Shown: positions 44,345 to 53,137, numbered from the stretch's first letter. The stretch: 58,180 nt of DNA from W0P28-013 sp963593685 (GCA_963593685.1 CAVBBP010000009.1:1-58180); one strand, 5' to 3'. Numbers and translations are program-made. Notes: a model not told the origin generated them from the letters alone.

Positions 44345-44367
44345 GTAGGGACGCACCGAGTGCGTCC
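44345..44367. repeat. 23-bp palindrome, copy 5
   Basis: Lies about 45 bases upstream of the coiled-coil gene start, inside its predicted leader. Confidence 0.75.
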
Positions 44368-44437
44368 GTTGGTGTTGATTTGATTATTTGGAATTATTAT
44401 TCATTTTTCATTGTTAATTATTTATTTTCTTGGCAGT

Positions 44438-44472
44438 AGCCCCCTTTCCCATTTTCCCCGATAGGGGAAACC
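44438..44472. repeat. CCCC/GGGG hairpin repeat, copy 4
   Basis: Opposite orientation to the copies at 27729 and 27849. TTTTCCCC pairs with GGGGAAA. Confidence 0.55.
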
Positions 44473-44525
44473 TTTTGGTTAATTAAGAATTGTGAATTTA
44501 GAATTTTTTTCGATAAGCGAGAGCA

Positions 44526-44564
44526 GTGCCAAACTCGTTTGAGCAATGCCGAGCGGAGAAAAAA
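44526..44564. repeat. 39-bp repeat, partner of 58142-58180
   Basis: A perfect reverse complement of the last 39 bases of the window. It contains AAACTCGTTTGAGCAATGCC. The copy at the window end may continue beyond it. Confidence 0.75.
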
Positions 44565-44726
44565 TGCGCATAGCGAATTTTTTGCGTTCCAAAATACTAC
44601 TGAATTTTTAATTAAATAATTGGAAATTAAGTAATTGGGCAATTAAAAAGTCTATGTTCTATCTTCTATATTCTAAAAATCTTGTCTTGCTACTTGCTAC
44701 TTGCGACTCGCTACTAATTAGCCCTG

Positions 44727-44734
44727 CAAAGTTA
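44727..44734 (-). promoter_or_regulatory. Promoter -7 box of the coiled-coil operon
   Basis: TAACTTTG on the minus strand, placed between the nuclease stop at 44815 and the operon. It predicts a leader of about 420 nt built from repeats. No -33 match is seen. Confidence 0.45.
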
Positions 44735-44814
44735 CGATTTTTTGGTGTATGTACGAAAAAAAAAGGCGGAACTGCTTTGTTGCGCTCCGCCTGCGGTGTG
44801 TTTGTGGGTGTTTT

Positions 44815-45870
44815 TTATCGGTTCACCATCAGTTTTTCTACTTGTTGGCGGCCGTCGGCTTCGAGGCGGAGCAGGTAGAGGCCGTTTTGTAGGTCGCCGA
44901 GCGCGATGCTTGCGCCCGAGGCGATGCGCCCTTGTGCCAGTGTCTGCCCCGAAAGGGTCAAAATGGTGTAGTTCAGTTCGGCCGTTTCGGCGGCGACGGT
45001 TACAAAACTATGGGCTGGATTGGGGTAGAGCGTGAGGTTTTGGAACGCCACCTGTTCGATGGGTGTGCCGCCGTTGCTGTACCACGCTTGCCCTTTTTTA
45101 TCTCCCCAAATGTACTCCGCCAGTTCGGGGTGGTCGATGAATGGGTTGCGGTTTTTCTGCTTGGCATACACAGCATCGTTGCGGTTGGTCTCTTTTTCGC
45201 TCACGGCGTCGTTGCGGTGCCATTTCATAAACAGATTGACACCGTAGGAACTTAATCCGCTGGTGCTGCCAAAGGAATTTCCCCAACTTGAACATTTGTC
45301 GGCATAGCAAGTTGCCATATAGAAATAGGTGCGTGCAAAGTCGCCTTTGTACTGGTCGTCGGGTTCGAACACGGTGCCAGAGTAACCGCTAAATGTGGAA
45401 CTGCCCAAGCGTCCGAGTGCTTTGCCGCCCAAGTTTTTGCCGCCCGAACATTCGCCGAATGGGTAGTTGCTGCGCTGTCCGTTCACTTTGCCATCGGTGG
45501 GATAGACATGAAATGCGTCGGATTTCATCGGGTTGGCTTCGTTGAACCAACTTTGTGGCACAGAGTGCTCGCGGTTGTAGCAGTCGCACACTTTTGAGTA
45601 ATTGCCGCACTTTTTCTTGCCGTGCTCCCATGTGCAGGTGGAGTACATATCCCACACCTTGCCGTCGTCGGTTACATCGCTGGTTGGATAGACATTATAC
45701 AGTCCATCGTAGCCTACATTTGTGTGGCTTTTGATGATTTTGTAGAGGGCTTGGCGCAGGTCTTCGCCCGATTTTCCTTCGGCTTCGGCATAGTAGTTGG
45801 CTGGTGCTTCGGCGTGTAGCATGGCCGCCCCCATGAGGCAGGCAATGCAGATGAGAATGTGGTTTTTCAT
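44815..45870 (-). CDS. Secreted endonuclease I (EndA) with T9SS tail, paralogue A
   Basis: The 351-residue protein is a non-specific DNase of the endonuclease I family. It has a signal peptide (1-20, ending LHA) and the active-site motif CYNREHSVPQSWF (His about 102), then KSDAFHVYPTDGKVNGQRSN, FARTYFYMATCY and the family motif RNPFIDHPELAEYIWG (about 250-265). The last 75 residues (LYPNPAHSFVTVAA, TLSGQTLAQG and LQNGLYLLRL) form a T9SS type A sorting domain. It should cut DNA outside the cell for nutrient scavenging, biofilm control or defence. It is the last of five nuclease genes in a row. Its first 28 codons are nearly identical to those of paralogue A' at 54392. Confidence 0.92.
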   Translation of the reverse strand: MKNHILICIACLMGAAMLHAEAPANYYAEAEGKSGEDLRQALYKIIKSHTNVGYDGLYNVYPTSDVTDDGKVWDMYSTCTWEHGKKKCGNYSKVCDCYNREHSVPQSWFNEANPMKSDAFHVYPTDGKVNGQRSNYPFGECSGGKNLGGKALGRLGSSTFSGYSGTVFEPDDQYKGDFARTYFYMATCYADKCSSWGNSFGSTSGLSSYGVNLFMKWHRNDAVSEKETNRNDAVYAKQKNRNPFIDHPELAEYIWGDKKGQAWYSNGGTPIEQVAFQNLTLYPNPAHSFVTVAAETAELNYTILTLSGQTLAQGRIASGASIALGDLQNGLYLLRLEADGRQQVEKLMVNR

Positions 45871-45923
45871 TAGTTGATTAGTTGATGAGTTGATTGGTTG
45901 ATTGGTTGTTGAAAAGTTGATAA

Positions 45924-45939
45924 GTTTAACGCATTGGTG
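45924..45939 (-). promoter_or_regulatory. CACCAATGCGTTAAAC motif ahead of nuclease A
   Basis: Lies 54-69 bases before the start codon. The same motif, similarly placed, precedes three other nuclease paralogues. Confidence 0.4.
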
Positions 45940-46029
45940 AAAATTTCTAATTTCTGGTTTCTGGTTATTGTTGAATCGTTTAATCGTTGAACTGTTTATT
46001 TGTTGATTTGGTTATTTATTGGAGCGTTC

Positions 46030-46052
46030 GGACGCACTCGGTGCGTCCCTAC
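46030..46052. repeat. 23-bp palindrome, copy 6
   Basis: About 80 bases downstream of the nuclease B stop, inside a block of about 290 bases that is almost identical to 50187-50477. Confidence 0.75.
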
Positions 46053-46128
46053 TTTCGCACTTTCATACTTTCAAACTTTCACACTAAAAAATTCCTCACT
46101 CCTAATTCCTAACTCCTCACTCATCTTG

Positions 46129-49100
46129 CTACTTGCTTCTTGCGACTACTTTTTGCGTTTTGTCGCCAATTTTCACGATGTAGATGCCGTTCAACTGGCC
46201 GTTGAGGCGTGTAACATTGCGGCCGAGCAGGTCGAAAATTTGGTAGTCGGCGTCGCACTCGATGCGGCCGTCGTGTGCGTAGATGGCTGGCATGTCGCGT
46301 TCCATTTGGTCGATGGCGGTTGCTTGGTCGGCGCGGTAGGTGGCGGTAACTATGATAGCCTCCGTAATGTTGTCGAACGCCTTGTCCCAACCTGCGAAGA
46401 TGTAGCCCGCGCGTGTCGGATTTTCTGGTGCAGTGGCGGCGCGACCGTATTCTACGCTCTGTGTGCCGAGGGTTGTGCCATCGTAATCGACAAAAGTAAC
46501 GGTGTACGAGCGCACTTTTTGGGTGAACTGCGCCGTGTAGGTCGCCTCGCCAGTAACTGCAGCGATTTCAGGATTCCAGCCGCTGAAAGTGTATTCGTAT
46601 TGCGCTGTTGCGGCTTTGGTAGGCGTTGCGCCACTGTATGTTGGCGTTGTGCCGTATTCTACGCTCTGCGTGTCGAGCGTTTTGCCATCGTAATCGACAA
46701 AGGTAACGGTGTACGAGCGCACTTTTTGGGTGAACTGCGCCGTGTAGGTCGCCTCGCCAGTAACTGCAGCGATTTCAGGATTCCAGCCGCTGAAAGTGTA
46801 TTCGTATTGCGCTGTTGCGGCTTTGGTAGGCGTTGCGCCACTGTATGTTGGCGTTGTGCCGTATTCTACGCTCTGCGTGTCGAGCGTTTTGCCATCGTAA
46901 TCGACAAAGGTAACGGTGTACGAGCGCACTTTTTGGGTGAACTGCGCCGTGTAGGTCGCCTCGCCAGTAACTGCAGCGATTTCAGGATTCCAGCCGCTGA
47001 AAGTGTATTCGTATTGCGCCGTTGCGGCTTTGGTGGGCGTTGCGCCACTGTATGTTGGCGTTGTGCCGTATGCCACTTGGGACGATTGCAGCGTTTCATC
47101 GCCATTTTTGAAAGTGATGGCGTAGGTGGTGGCAGGTTCGTTTGTGCAGGTAGTGGTGTAGTTGGTTATTGTGGTTACTGAACCAGTGCCTTCGGTGGTG
47201 ATTTTTACCGCCGTAAAGCACAATTGACCTGCTTTTTTGCTTTCAGAGCCGTAAGTTGCTGTTGAGCCAACGGTAAAAGTTACCGATGTTGCAGAGCCTT
47301 CCCAGCGTGTCAAAAGGGTGTCGACACTTGTCATTGAACCCGTATTTGCGGCAATGGTTGTCAAACGCTTTCGCCCTTGCGCACTGATTTCGAATTCAAT
47401 GGCAGTTATAGTTTTTGTTGATGAAATAGTGAGCGTTCCTTTGGCATAAATGCGCAAATCCTTGTCGGTTGTGTTATACGCTGGATTGGTTGAACCACTA
47501 CTTTTATCTGTTTTAATTGTGAAACCTTCCATTGTGCCAGATGTGGCTGCTAAATCAGTCATTGTGAGTGTGGTAACAACATCTGTCTTGCCTATAGTTT
47601 CTGATTGTTTGCCAAACACAGCGTAGTAGGTTTTGTTGGCGGTAACTGTGCCGCTGGCTTCGGTGAAGAGGTCGGCAGGCGCAGTGGTTTCGTTGGTATA
47701 GTCTTTGGTGGCAGTCCAGCCAACAAACAGTTTGCCTTCGCATGCTGTTGGTGTGATTGGCAAAACTAGCGCATCGCCTTGGGTGTATGTCTCTTGCGTT
47801 TTTGTGCCGTTCACACTCCAAGTGATGGTGTAGGTTGGTTTGGGTTCTACGGTAATGGTGTAGGATGTGCTTTTGGTCGTGCCATTTTCGGTGTACGAAA
47901 TAGTAACTGTTTTGCTGCCATCGCTACTCATGTCGGGTTTTGTAACCGTTGGTGTGATGGTGCGCGATTCGCAATCGCTGTAGTTTGCGGTTGCAACCAA
48001 GCCATCGCTGCTAAATTTATCGCCTGCGGTGAATGTTTTTGCCACTGCGTCGGTGTTCAGCGTAATGCCTGTAAGCGTGCAGACTTTGCAGTCGGGCGCA
48101 CTGGTGTAGGCAATTTTGTCAAATTTATAGAACTCGAATTGATATGCGGAACTGAATGTTTTTGCAGTATAGGTTGTGAATCCGCTGTAGTATTCCAAAT
48201 ATATAGAATATGAGTTGTACTTGGCATTTACATTCTTTACATATTTCATGCCGCCTGATTCTTCAAACATCCAATCGGCATAGTCTGTTGCCGTTCCGAA
48301 ACTCAAGCCGTTGCCAGTGGAAGGACATATCAAGTAATTGTCGCCGTTTTTGAAGCGGATGTTTTCGCCAGAAACCTCAACGGTGAGCGTTATCGCTCCA
48401 TCGCCCAACGATGTGATAGAACCGTTCTCGACGGTTGTTGCCACGCCTGTAAGTTTCGTATTGCTGGCTGTAGCGGTAAGGGCTAATTTATTGGTGGGAT
48501 AGTAGATTACCACTACATCGCCATCGTTTAGCGTGGTAACTTTGGTGTAGCCACCTGTTTTATACACCGCATAGAGCGTGCAGTTGCTGGTGGGGTAGTA
48601 GGTGTCGCCAGCGGCATAGAGCGTGGGAGCGGTTTGTGTCTCGCTCACGGCTGCGGTAGTCCAGCCTGCAAATGTCCAGTCGCTGCAGGTGGTTGGCACT
48701 GTGGCTGTGGTCAGCACTACGCCGCCGCCTATCGTTGTTTCGTTCGAGGCGATGACATCGGGTGTGCCGCTGCCCGCATCGTAGGTTACCTTGTAGAGTG
48801 TTGCACCGTTGCCCGTGAGTGTTACAGTTACATCAGCCGCGCCGTTGCTTTTGAGCGTGAGTGTGGCGGTGTGTTCGCCTTCGGTGGTTGGCGTGTAGGT
48901 GATGGTTACGCTCTTGCCAGCCAGTGCATCGGCGGCCGAAACTGTGGTAGCCGAGAGGCCGAACAGCGCGCTATTGGTGCCAGCCAGCGTGAGTGTAACT
49001 GCGTCTGTCAGGTTGAGCCCCTTCACCGTGATGGTCTGCGTAGTGGCTTTGTTCACCGCCACTGCCCCAAACGCCACCGCACTTTTGGGCGATGTGATGG

Positions 49101-50031
49101 TCGGGTCGGTAGTAGCAATTTCGCAGCCGCACTGGTTTTCGGTATTGTCAAAGTCGGCATCGTACGACGACACAAGTTTGCTAAAATCGACCGCCTCGCC
49201 CTTTTTATTGCCCCAAATATATTCGGCCAAACAGGGATAATCGATAAATGGGTTGCGGTTGCCTTGGTGTGCATAAATGGCATTGTTGCGTATGCGTTCT
49301 TTTTCTGATACAGGGTCTTCACGATGCCATTCCATCATCAAATCCAAGCCATAATCAGTAAAATCTGCTACACTGTTTGTATAAGTGAACATGACAGTGC
49401 CACCCGCTGCTTGCGTGAAGTTTATATTCATGTAGCAAGTCAGCATGTAGAAATAGCCGCGTGCTAAATCGCCTTTGTAGTTGGTGGTTGCCGTTTCGCG
49501 TGGTTCAAAAATTTGTCCAGTGTAACCGCTGCGATTCGAAGAACCTACTGCACCATATCCATAATCGGAACAAGCAAGCGAAGCGTCTGTTTCGCCATAC
49601 GGAAGCGCGGCACGATTGCTGTTTGTCTTTATATCGGTAGGGTAGATGTGGAATGCATCGCTGTACATAGGGGATTTTTCACCTCCAAACCAACTTTTAG
49701 GGAGAGAATGCTCTTTATTCCAACCTTGTCCACAATCTGGAGCACTTGTGCCAGCTTGTGACGATGTGTATTGGCACGAAGAGTAAATGTCTTCCAGTAG
49801 GTTGTTAGAGCCGTTGTAGAAATCAGATGGCTCGCTGCTTGCTGCATAGCATTGAGTTGGAAGACTGCTATATTCAATTGTTGTGTGTTCACCAATAATG
49901 CCCATGAGTGCGCTACGTAATGCATCGCCGCTTTTGCCATCGGCGGCATTGTAGTAGCCTTCGGGCATTTCGCCAGCACTGACTGCCGCCACCAGCAGCA
50001 AAAAAGTCGAAAGGAATGTGAGTTTTTTCAT
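46129..50031 (-). CDS. Large multidomain secreted endonuclease I, paralogue B
   Basis: The 1,300-residue protein begins with a signal peptide (ending VSA, residue 19) and an endonuclease I domain (about 20-285) with WNKEHSLPKSWF, DAFHIYPTDIKTN and RNPFIDYPCLAEYIWG. A long non-catalytic tail follows: an Ig-like domain (about 299-410), a B-repeat-like unit (412-490), a beta region (490-640), a Big_3-like domain (650-727), another repeat unit, a domain shared with the protein at 29268 (about 810-947), and four Listeria-Bacteroides repeats (about 968-1233), three of them nearly identical. It ends in a T9SS sorting domain almost identical to that of paralogue B'. The tail probably fixes the nuclease to the cell surface or to a matrix. 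The stop lies in the gene-end word (C-terminus VARSK). Confidence 0.9.
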   Translation of the reverse strand: MKKLTFLSTFLLLVAAVSAGEMPEGYYNAADGKSGDALRSALMGIIGEHTTIEYSSLPTQCYAASSEPSDFYNGSNNLLEDIYSSCQYTSSQAGTSAPDCGQGWNKEHSLPKSWFGGEKSPMYSDAFHIYPTDIKTNSNRAALPYGETDASLACSDYGYGAVGSSNRSGYTGQIFEPRETATTNYKGDLARGYFYMLTCYMNINFTQAAGGTVMFTYTNSVADFTDYGLDLMMEWHREDPVSEKERIRNNAIYAHQGNRNPFIDYPCLAEYIWGNKKGEAVDFSKLVSSYDADFDNTENQCGCEIATTDPTITSPKSAVAFGAVAVNKATTQTITVKGLNLTDAVTLTLAGTNSALFGLSATTVSAADALAGKSVTITYTPTTEGEHTATLTLKSNGAADVTVTLTGNGATLYKVTYDAGSGTPDVIASNETTIGGGVVLTTATVPTTCSDWTFAGWTTAAVSETQTAPTLYAAGDTYYPTSNCTLYAVYKTGGYTKVTTLNDGDVVVIYYPTNKLALTATASNTKLTGVATTVENGSITSLGDGAITLTVEVSGENIRFKNGDNYLICPSTGNGLSFGTATDYADWMFEESGGMKYVKNVNAKYNSYSIYLEYYSGFTTYTAKTFSSAYQFEFYKFDKIAYTSAPDCKVCTLTGITLNTDAVAKTFTAGDKFSSDGLVATANYSDCESRTITPTVTKPDMSSDGSKTVTISYTENGTTKSTSYTITVEPKPTYTITWSVNGTKTQETYTQGDALVLPITPTACEGKLFVGWTATKDYTNETTAPADLFTEASGTVTANKTYYAVFGKQSETIGKTDVVTTLTMTDLAATSGTMEGFTIKTDKSSGSTNPAYNTTDKDLRIYAKGTLTISSTKTITAIEFEISAQGRKRLTTIAANTGSMTSVDTLLTRWEGSATSVTFTVGSTATYGSESKKAGQLCFTAVKITTEGTGSVTTITNYTTTCTNEPATTYAITFKNGDETLQSSQVAYGTTPTYSGATPTKAATAQYEYTFSGWNPEIAAVTGEATYTAQFTQKVRSYTVTFVDYDGKTLDTQSVEYGTTPTYSGATPTKAATAQYEYTFSGWNPEIAAVTGEATYTAQFTQKVRSYTVTFVDYDGKTLDTQSVEYGTTPTYSGATPTKAATAQYEYTFSGWNPEIAAVTGEATYTAQFTQKVRSYTVTFVDYDGTTLGTQSVEYGRAATAPENPTRAGYIFAGWDKAFDNITEAIIVTATYRADQATAIDQMERDMPAIYAHDGRIECDADYQIFDLLGRNVTRLNGQLNGIYIVKIGDKTQKVVARSK
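46451..47071 (-). repeat. 207-bp in-frame tandem repeat, three units
   Basis: Units start near 46451, 46658 and 46865 and are almost identical, each encoding 69 residues of a Listeria-Bacteroides repeat with the core EYTFSGWNPEIAAV. Such identity points to recent duplication and likely length variation. Confidence 0.85.
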
Positions 50032-50091
50032 GATATTTTATTCGTTGATCAGTTGATTGGTTGATTGGTTGATTAGTTGATTAGTTGATTG

Positions 50092-50107
50092 GTTTAACGC
50101 ATTGGTG
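50092..50107 (-). promoter_or_regulatory. CACCAATGCGTTAAAC motif ahead of nuclease B
   Basis: An exact copy, 61-76 bases before the start codon. Confidence 0.4.
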
Positions 50108-50187
50108 AAGGTCAGTGCAGTTTATTTCTAATTTCTAATTTCTGGTTGTCGGTAGCCGAAACGCCGCAATTATTATTCATTTTTCTC

Positions 50188-50210
50188 GGACGCACTCGGT
50201 GCGTCCCTAC
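50188..50210. repeat. 23-bp palindrome, copy 7
   Basis: About 77 bases downstream of the nuclease B' stop. Confidence 0.75.
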
Positions 50211-50286
50211 TTTCGCACTTTCATACTTTCAAACTTTCACACTAAAAAATTCCTCACTCCTAATTCCTAACTCCTCACTCATCTTG

Positions 50287-51417
50287 CTACTTGCTACTTG
50301 CTACTACTTTCATTGCTTTGTCGCCAATTTTCACGATGTAGATGCCGTTCAAAGAGCCGTTCAAGCGTGTAACATTGCGGCCGAACAGGTCGAAAATTTG
50401 GTAGTCGGCGTCGCATTCTATGCGGCCGTTGTGTGCGTAGATGGCTGGCATGTCGCGCTCCACTTGGCCGATGGCGGTCTCTTCTGCACCGCAACCGCAT
50501 TTGTCGGCTTCGGGCAGCGACAGATAGTCGGCATCGCGCGTAAATTTCAGCGTGGCAAAATCGACCGTTTTGCCCTTCCTATCGCCCCAAATGTATTCCG
50601 CCAAGCAGGGATAGTCGATGAATGGGTTGCGGTTGTGCTGAAAATCGTTCACAGCGTTGGCGCGGTCTATCTCTTTCGACGAAACAGGGTCTTGACGGTG
50701 CCACTGCAGCAAAACCTCGATTTCCCAATCTTGAAATTCGAGATAATTGTCGTTTTGCATGGCAAATTTTGAGCCTACATCTTTGTTGTCGAGCCGCCAG
50801 CCTTTGTATTTTGTCAAATCGGGTGCATTGCCGTTTAGGTCGTGGCCGTAGCAGGTGGCCATGTAGAAGTAGGCGCGCGCAAAATCGCCCTTGTATTCGT
50901 CTTTTGGCTCGAAAATGAAGTGTTCCACCCCCAACTCTTCGTGATAGCGTTTGCCAATTTTCAAAGAGCCAGCCGTTTTGGTTGGTTCGTCCACATTGCC
51001 AAGTGGATAGTTGCCGCGCGAACTATTGGCTGTGCTGTTCGATGGATTCAGGTGGTAGCAATCTTTGTAGGCATCGTTTTTGGCACCGCCCCACCAACTT
51101 TTGGCAAAACTATGTTCGATGTTGCAGCCGCTCACTACCGATCCAGGCGTGGAGAACGATTTCCAGTCGTCGCAGTACATATCCATGCAGAGCCCTGTGG
51201 TGGTGTCGCGGTCGGAGTAGTAAAACACCTCCCAAGTGTGGCCAGTGCCGCTGCCATATTCTATTACAGTGTGTTTGCGTATGATTTCGCGCAGTGTGCC
51301 TTTCAGTATGGCATCGCTTTTGCCATCGGCGGCGTTGTAGTAGCCTTCGGGCATTTCGCCAGCACTGATTGCCGCCACCAGTAGCAAAAAAGTCGAAAGG
51401 AACACGAGTTTTTTCAT
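50287..51417 (-). CDS. Secreted endonuclease I with T9SS tail, paralogue B'
   Basis: The 376-residue protein has a signal peptide (ending ISA, residue 19) nearly identical to that of paralogue B. In the endonuclease I domain the active-site segment is CNIEHSFAKSWWGG, with Ala where most paralogues have Pro. CYHLNPSNSTANSSRGNYPLG and RNPFIDYPCLAEYIWG follow. The C-terminal 60 residues match the T9SS sorting domain of paralogue B almost residue for residue. The core is clearly diverged from B, so the two share ends more than middles. It should be an extracellular DNase. The last codons (VASSK) lie in the gene-end word. Confidence 0.9.
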   Translation of the reverse strand: MKKLVFLSTFLLLVAAISAGEMPEGYYNAADGKSDAILKGTLREIIRKHTVIEYGSGTGHTWEVFYYSDRDTTTGLCMDMYCDDWKSFSTPGSVVSGCNIEHSFAKSWWGGAKNDAYKDCYHLNPSNSTANSSRGNYPLGNVDEPTKTAGSLKIGKRYHEELGVEHFIFEPKDEYKGDFARAYFYMATCYGHDLNGNAPDLTKYKGWRLDNKDVGSKFAMQNDNYLEFQDWEIEVLLQWHRQDPVSSKEIDRANAVNDFQHNRNPFIDYPCLAEYIWGDRKGKTVDFATLKFTRDADYLSLPEADKCGCGAEETAIGQVERDMPAIYAHNGRIECDADYQIFDLFGRNVTRLNGSLNGIYIVKIGDKAMKVVASSK

Positions 51418-51596
51418 AATTTCAGAATTTCAAATTTCAGAGTTTCAGGGTTTCAGGGTTTCAGAGTTTCAAGTTGTTTTAGTTTTAGTCTTCGTCTTTT
51501 GTCTTTACTCTTTATTCTTTATTCTTAAAAAAACACTCCTCACTCCTCACTCCTAATTCCTAACTCCTAACTCCTAATTGTCTATAACCTCTCTTT
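51418..51596. other. Intergenic heptamer repeats
   Basis: TTTCAGAG/TTTCAGGG units (51420-51475), CTTTATT heptamers (51490-51525) and CCTAACT heptamers (51537-51580). The palindrome and the TGCGTTAAAC motif are absent here. Confidence 0.55.
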
Positions 51597-52919
51597 TTAA
51601 TTCGCTATTTTTAGCGTGCGTTGTTGGTTGTTGGCTTGTATGCGTATGAAATAGATGCCTTTGGGTGCGGAGAAGGTTTCGCTTGTGGCGCAGTTGCTAC
51701 GCAGTTCCAATGGGCAACCAGCGCAGTCGAAAATCGTTATCTGCGCCTGTTCGGGCAGGTTGCTCACACAAAATTTGTTTTGCCCTGTGGTGTAGCAGAT
51801 GATGTCGGGCAGCACTTTTGGTTCTTCGATAGCCAACACGGGGTCGTTCCCAGTGGTGATAGTAACTTTGCCGCTGGCTTTCGACACGATGAGCCGCCCG
51901 AGCGAAGCGTCGTAGGTGTATGTGCCGCCAGTTACGGTCAGATTTTCGGCGGCTGGGTGTGTGCCATCGCCAAAAGTCAGATAACTGATAAACCCAGCCG
52001 ATGTGGTGTAGGTGTAGTTGGGATTGACGGTGGCCGTGGTATTTTTGACCACATTGTAAGCGGTTACGCCCGATTCGTCTTTCAACATACTGATGGCCAG
52101 TTCGGGAAAGTCGATAAACGGATTGCGGTTGCCTTGATAGTCCTGCGCGCCATCGTTGCGCACCATTTCGGTGAGCGAAGGTGGGTCTTGCATGTGCCAT
52201 TTGAGCAGCACTGCCAGCGATTCGAACACGCCATCTGAACCCAGTTTGCTGAGCAGTTGCGCATTGCCAAGATAGAGGCTGTTTTTGTAACTGCCAGCCT
52301 GACCGTACACCACATAGTCGTACAAAATCACGCGCGCGCAGTCGCCACGGTAGGTGCCGAGGTTCGATTTTTTGTAGTAGGTGTTGTCGATTTCTACCTC
52401 GTCGGGGTCGTAGTAGCCGCTCGATTCGCCGTAGGCATCGTTGCCGCGGTCGCTATTCACGGCGGTGTTTGTTGGGCGCACCGACTGCATATCGTGTCCC
52501 ATCGGGGTCGCTTTATCTGCGCCTTTCGACTGTGGCCAAGTGTGTTCACGGTTGTAGCCGCTGCCCCATGCGCCGTTCAGTTGTTTGCCGTCGTAGTAGC
52601 CGATTATTTTGCCGCTGGCATTCAGGTCGCGATCCACTTTCACATAGTTGTTGCGCAGCGTATTGTAAGTAAACGAATTGTTGCCAATTCGGCTGGTGTT
52701 TCCCATCAGCGTGTTGAGCGAGCCGAAAAGCGCGTCGCCCGTCTGCCCAACGAGCGTGGTGTAAACATACGAACCCGTGTAGTAGGCTGCCTGTTTGGCT
52801 TTGTAGTCGCTGTAGGCGGCTTGCCCCTCGTCCGAAGCCATGTGCGCCTGCATATCGATGCCCGCCCACGCAACAAATGCGGCACAAAGGAAAAGGACAG
52901 AGAAAAATATCTTTTTCAT
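51597..52919 (-). CDS. Secreted endonuclease I, paralogue C
   Basis: The 440-residue protein has a signal peptide (ending AWA, about residue 19) and a more distant endonuclease I domain. The active site is GYNREHTWPQSKGAD, followed by GHDMQSVRPTNTAVNSDRGN, CARVILYDYVVYG and RNPFIDFPELAISML. A beta-rich segment (about 300-370) and a 70-residue tail with ITIFDCAGCPLE and APKGIYFIRIQ fit a T9SS sorting domain, although less clearly than in the other paralogues. The nuclease core resembles secreted DNases such as those of many Bacteroidetes. It sits between paralogues B' and A'. Confidence 0.88.
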   Translation of the reverse strand: MKKIFFSVLFLCAAFVAWAGIDMQAHMASDEGQAAYSDYKAKQAAYYTGSYVYTTLVGQTGDALFGSLNTLMGNTSRIGNNSFTYNTLRNNYVKVDRDLNASGKIIGYYDGKQLNGAWGSGYNREHTWPQSKGADKATPMGHDMQSVRPTNTAVNSDRGNDAYGESSGYYDPDEVEIDNTYYKKSNLGTYRGDCARVILYDYVVYGQAGSYKNSLYLGNAQLLSKLGSDGVFESLAVLLKWHMQDPPSLTEMVRNDGAQDYQGNRNPFIDFPELAISMLKDESGVTAYNVVKNTTATVNPNYTYTTSAGFISYLTFGDGTHPAAENLTVTGGTYTYDASLGRLIVSKASGKVTITTGNDPVLAIEEPKVLPDIICYTTGQNKFCVSNLPEQAQITIFDCAGCPLELRSNCATSETFSAPKGIYFIRIQANNQQRTLKIAN

Positions 52920-52982
52920 GGCATTTTATTCGTTGATCAGTTGATTGGTCGTTGAGAAGTTGATGAGTTGATTAGTGGAAAA

Positions 52983-52998
52983 GTTTAACGTATTGGTG
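52983..52998 (-). promoter_or_regulatory. CACCAATACGTTAAAC motif ahead of nuclease C
   Basis: One base differs from the other copies; it lies 64-79 bases before the start codon. Confidence 0.4.
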
Positions 52999-53090
52999 AT
53001 GGTTTTTAGTTTCTCAAAATTGCTGACGCAATTTTTGTTTCTATGTTTCTAATTGTTGATTTTGTTATTTATTGAATCGTTGAATCGTTC

Positions 53091-53113
53091 GGACGCACTC
53101 GGTGCGTCCCTAC
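53091..53113. repeat. 23-bp palindrome, copy 8
   Basis: About 220 bases downstream of the nuclease A' stop. Confidence 0.75.
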
Positions 53114-53137
53114 AATTTGAAATCTGAAATTTGGTCG

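Larger units (their letters stand above)
44302..44814. other. Intergenic repeats, leader of the coiled-coil operon
   Basis: No gene is seen. It holds GTGAAAGT octamers and the 23-bp palindrome (44345-44367), a CCCC-type hairpin (44438-44472), a 39-bp repeat shared in inverted orientation with the window end (44526-44564), TTCTAT heptamers (44650-44675), the gene-end word (about 44683-44707) and a minus-strand promoter box (44727-44734). Confidence 0.65.
45871..46128. other. Intergenic modules between nuclease paralogues A and B
   Basis: From the B stop leftward: gene-end word, GAGGAGT heptamers, GTGAAAGT octamers, the 23-bp palindrome (46030-46052), AAATCAAC-like octamers, CCAGAAATT heptamers, the CACCAATGCGTTAAAC motif (minus strand, 45924-45939) and AATCAACC octamers running to 2 bases before the ATG. 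Confidence 0.65.
50032..50286. other. Intergenic modules between nuclease paralogues B and B'
   Basis: The same module order as 45871-46128: gene-end word, heptamers, octamers, palindrome (50188-50210), AGAAATT heptamers, the CACCAATGCGTTAAAC motif (50092-50107) and six AATCAACY octamers (50043-50091). Confidence 0.65.

Noticed and set aside
46000..47181. 393-residue plus-strand frame opposite the nuclease B tandem repeats
   Set aside because: It is the antisense of three identical 207-bp repeats and of the spacer; repeated residues only reflect the repeat.
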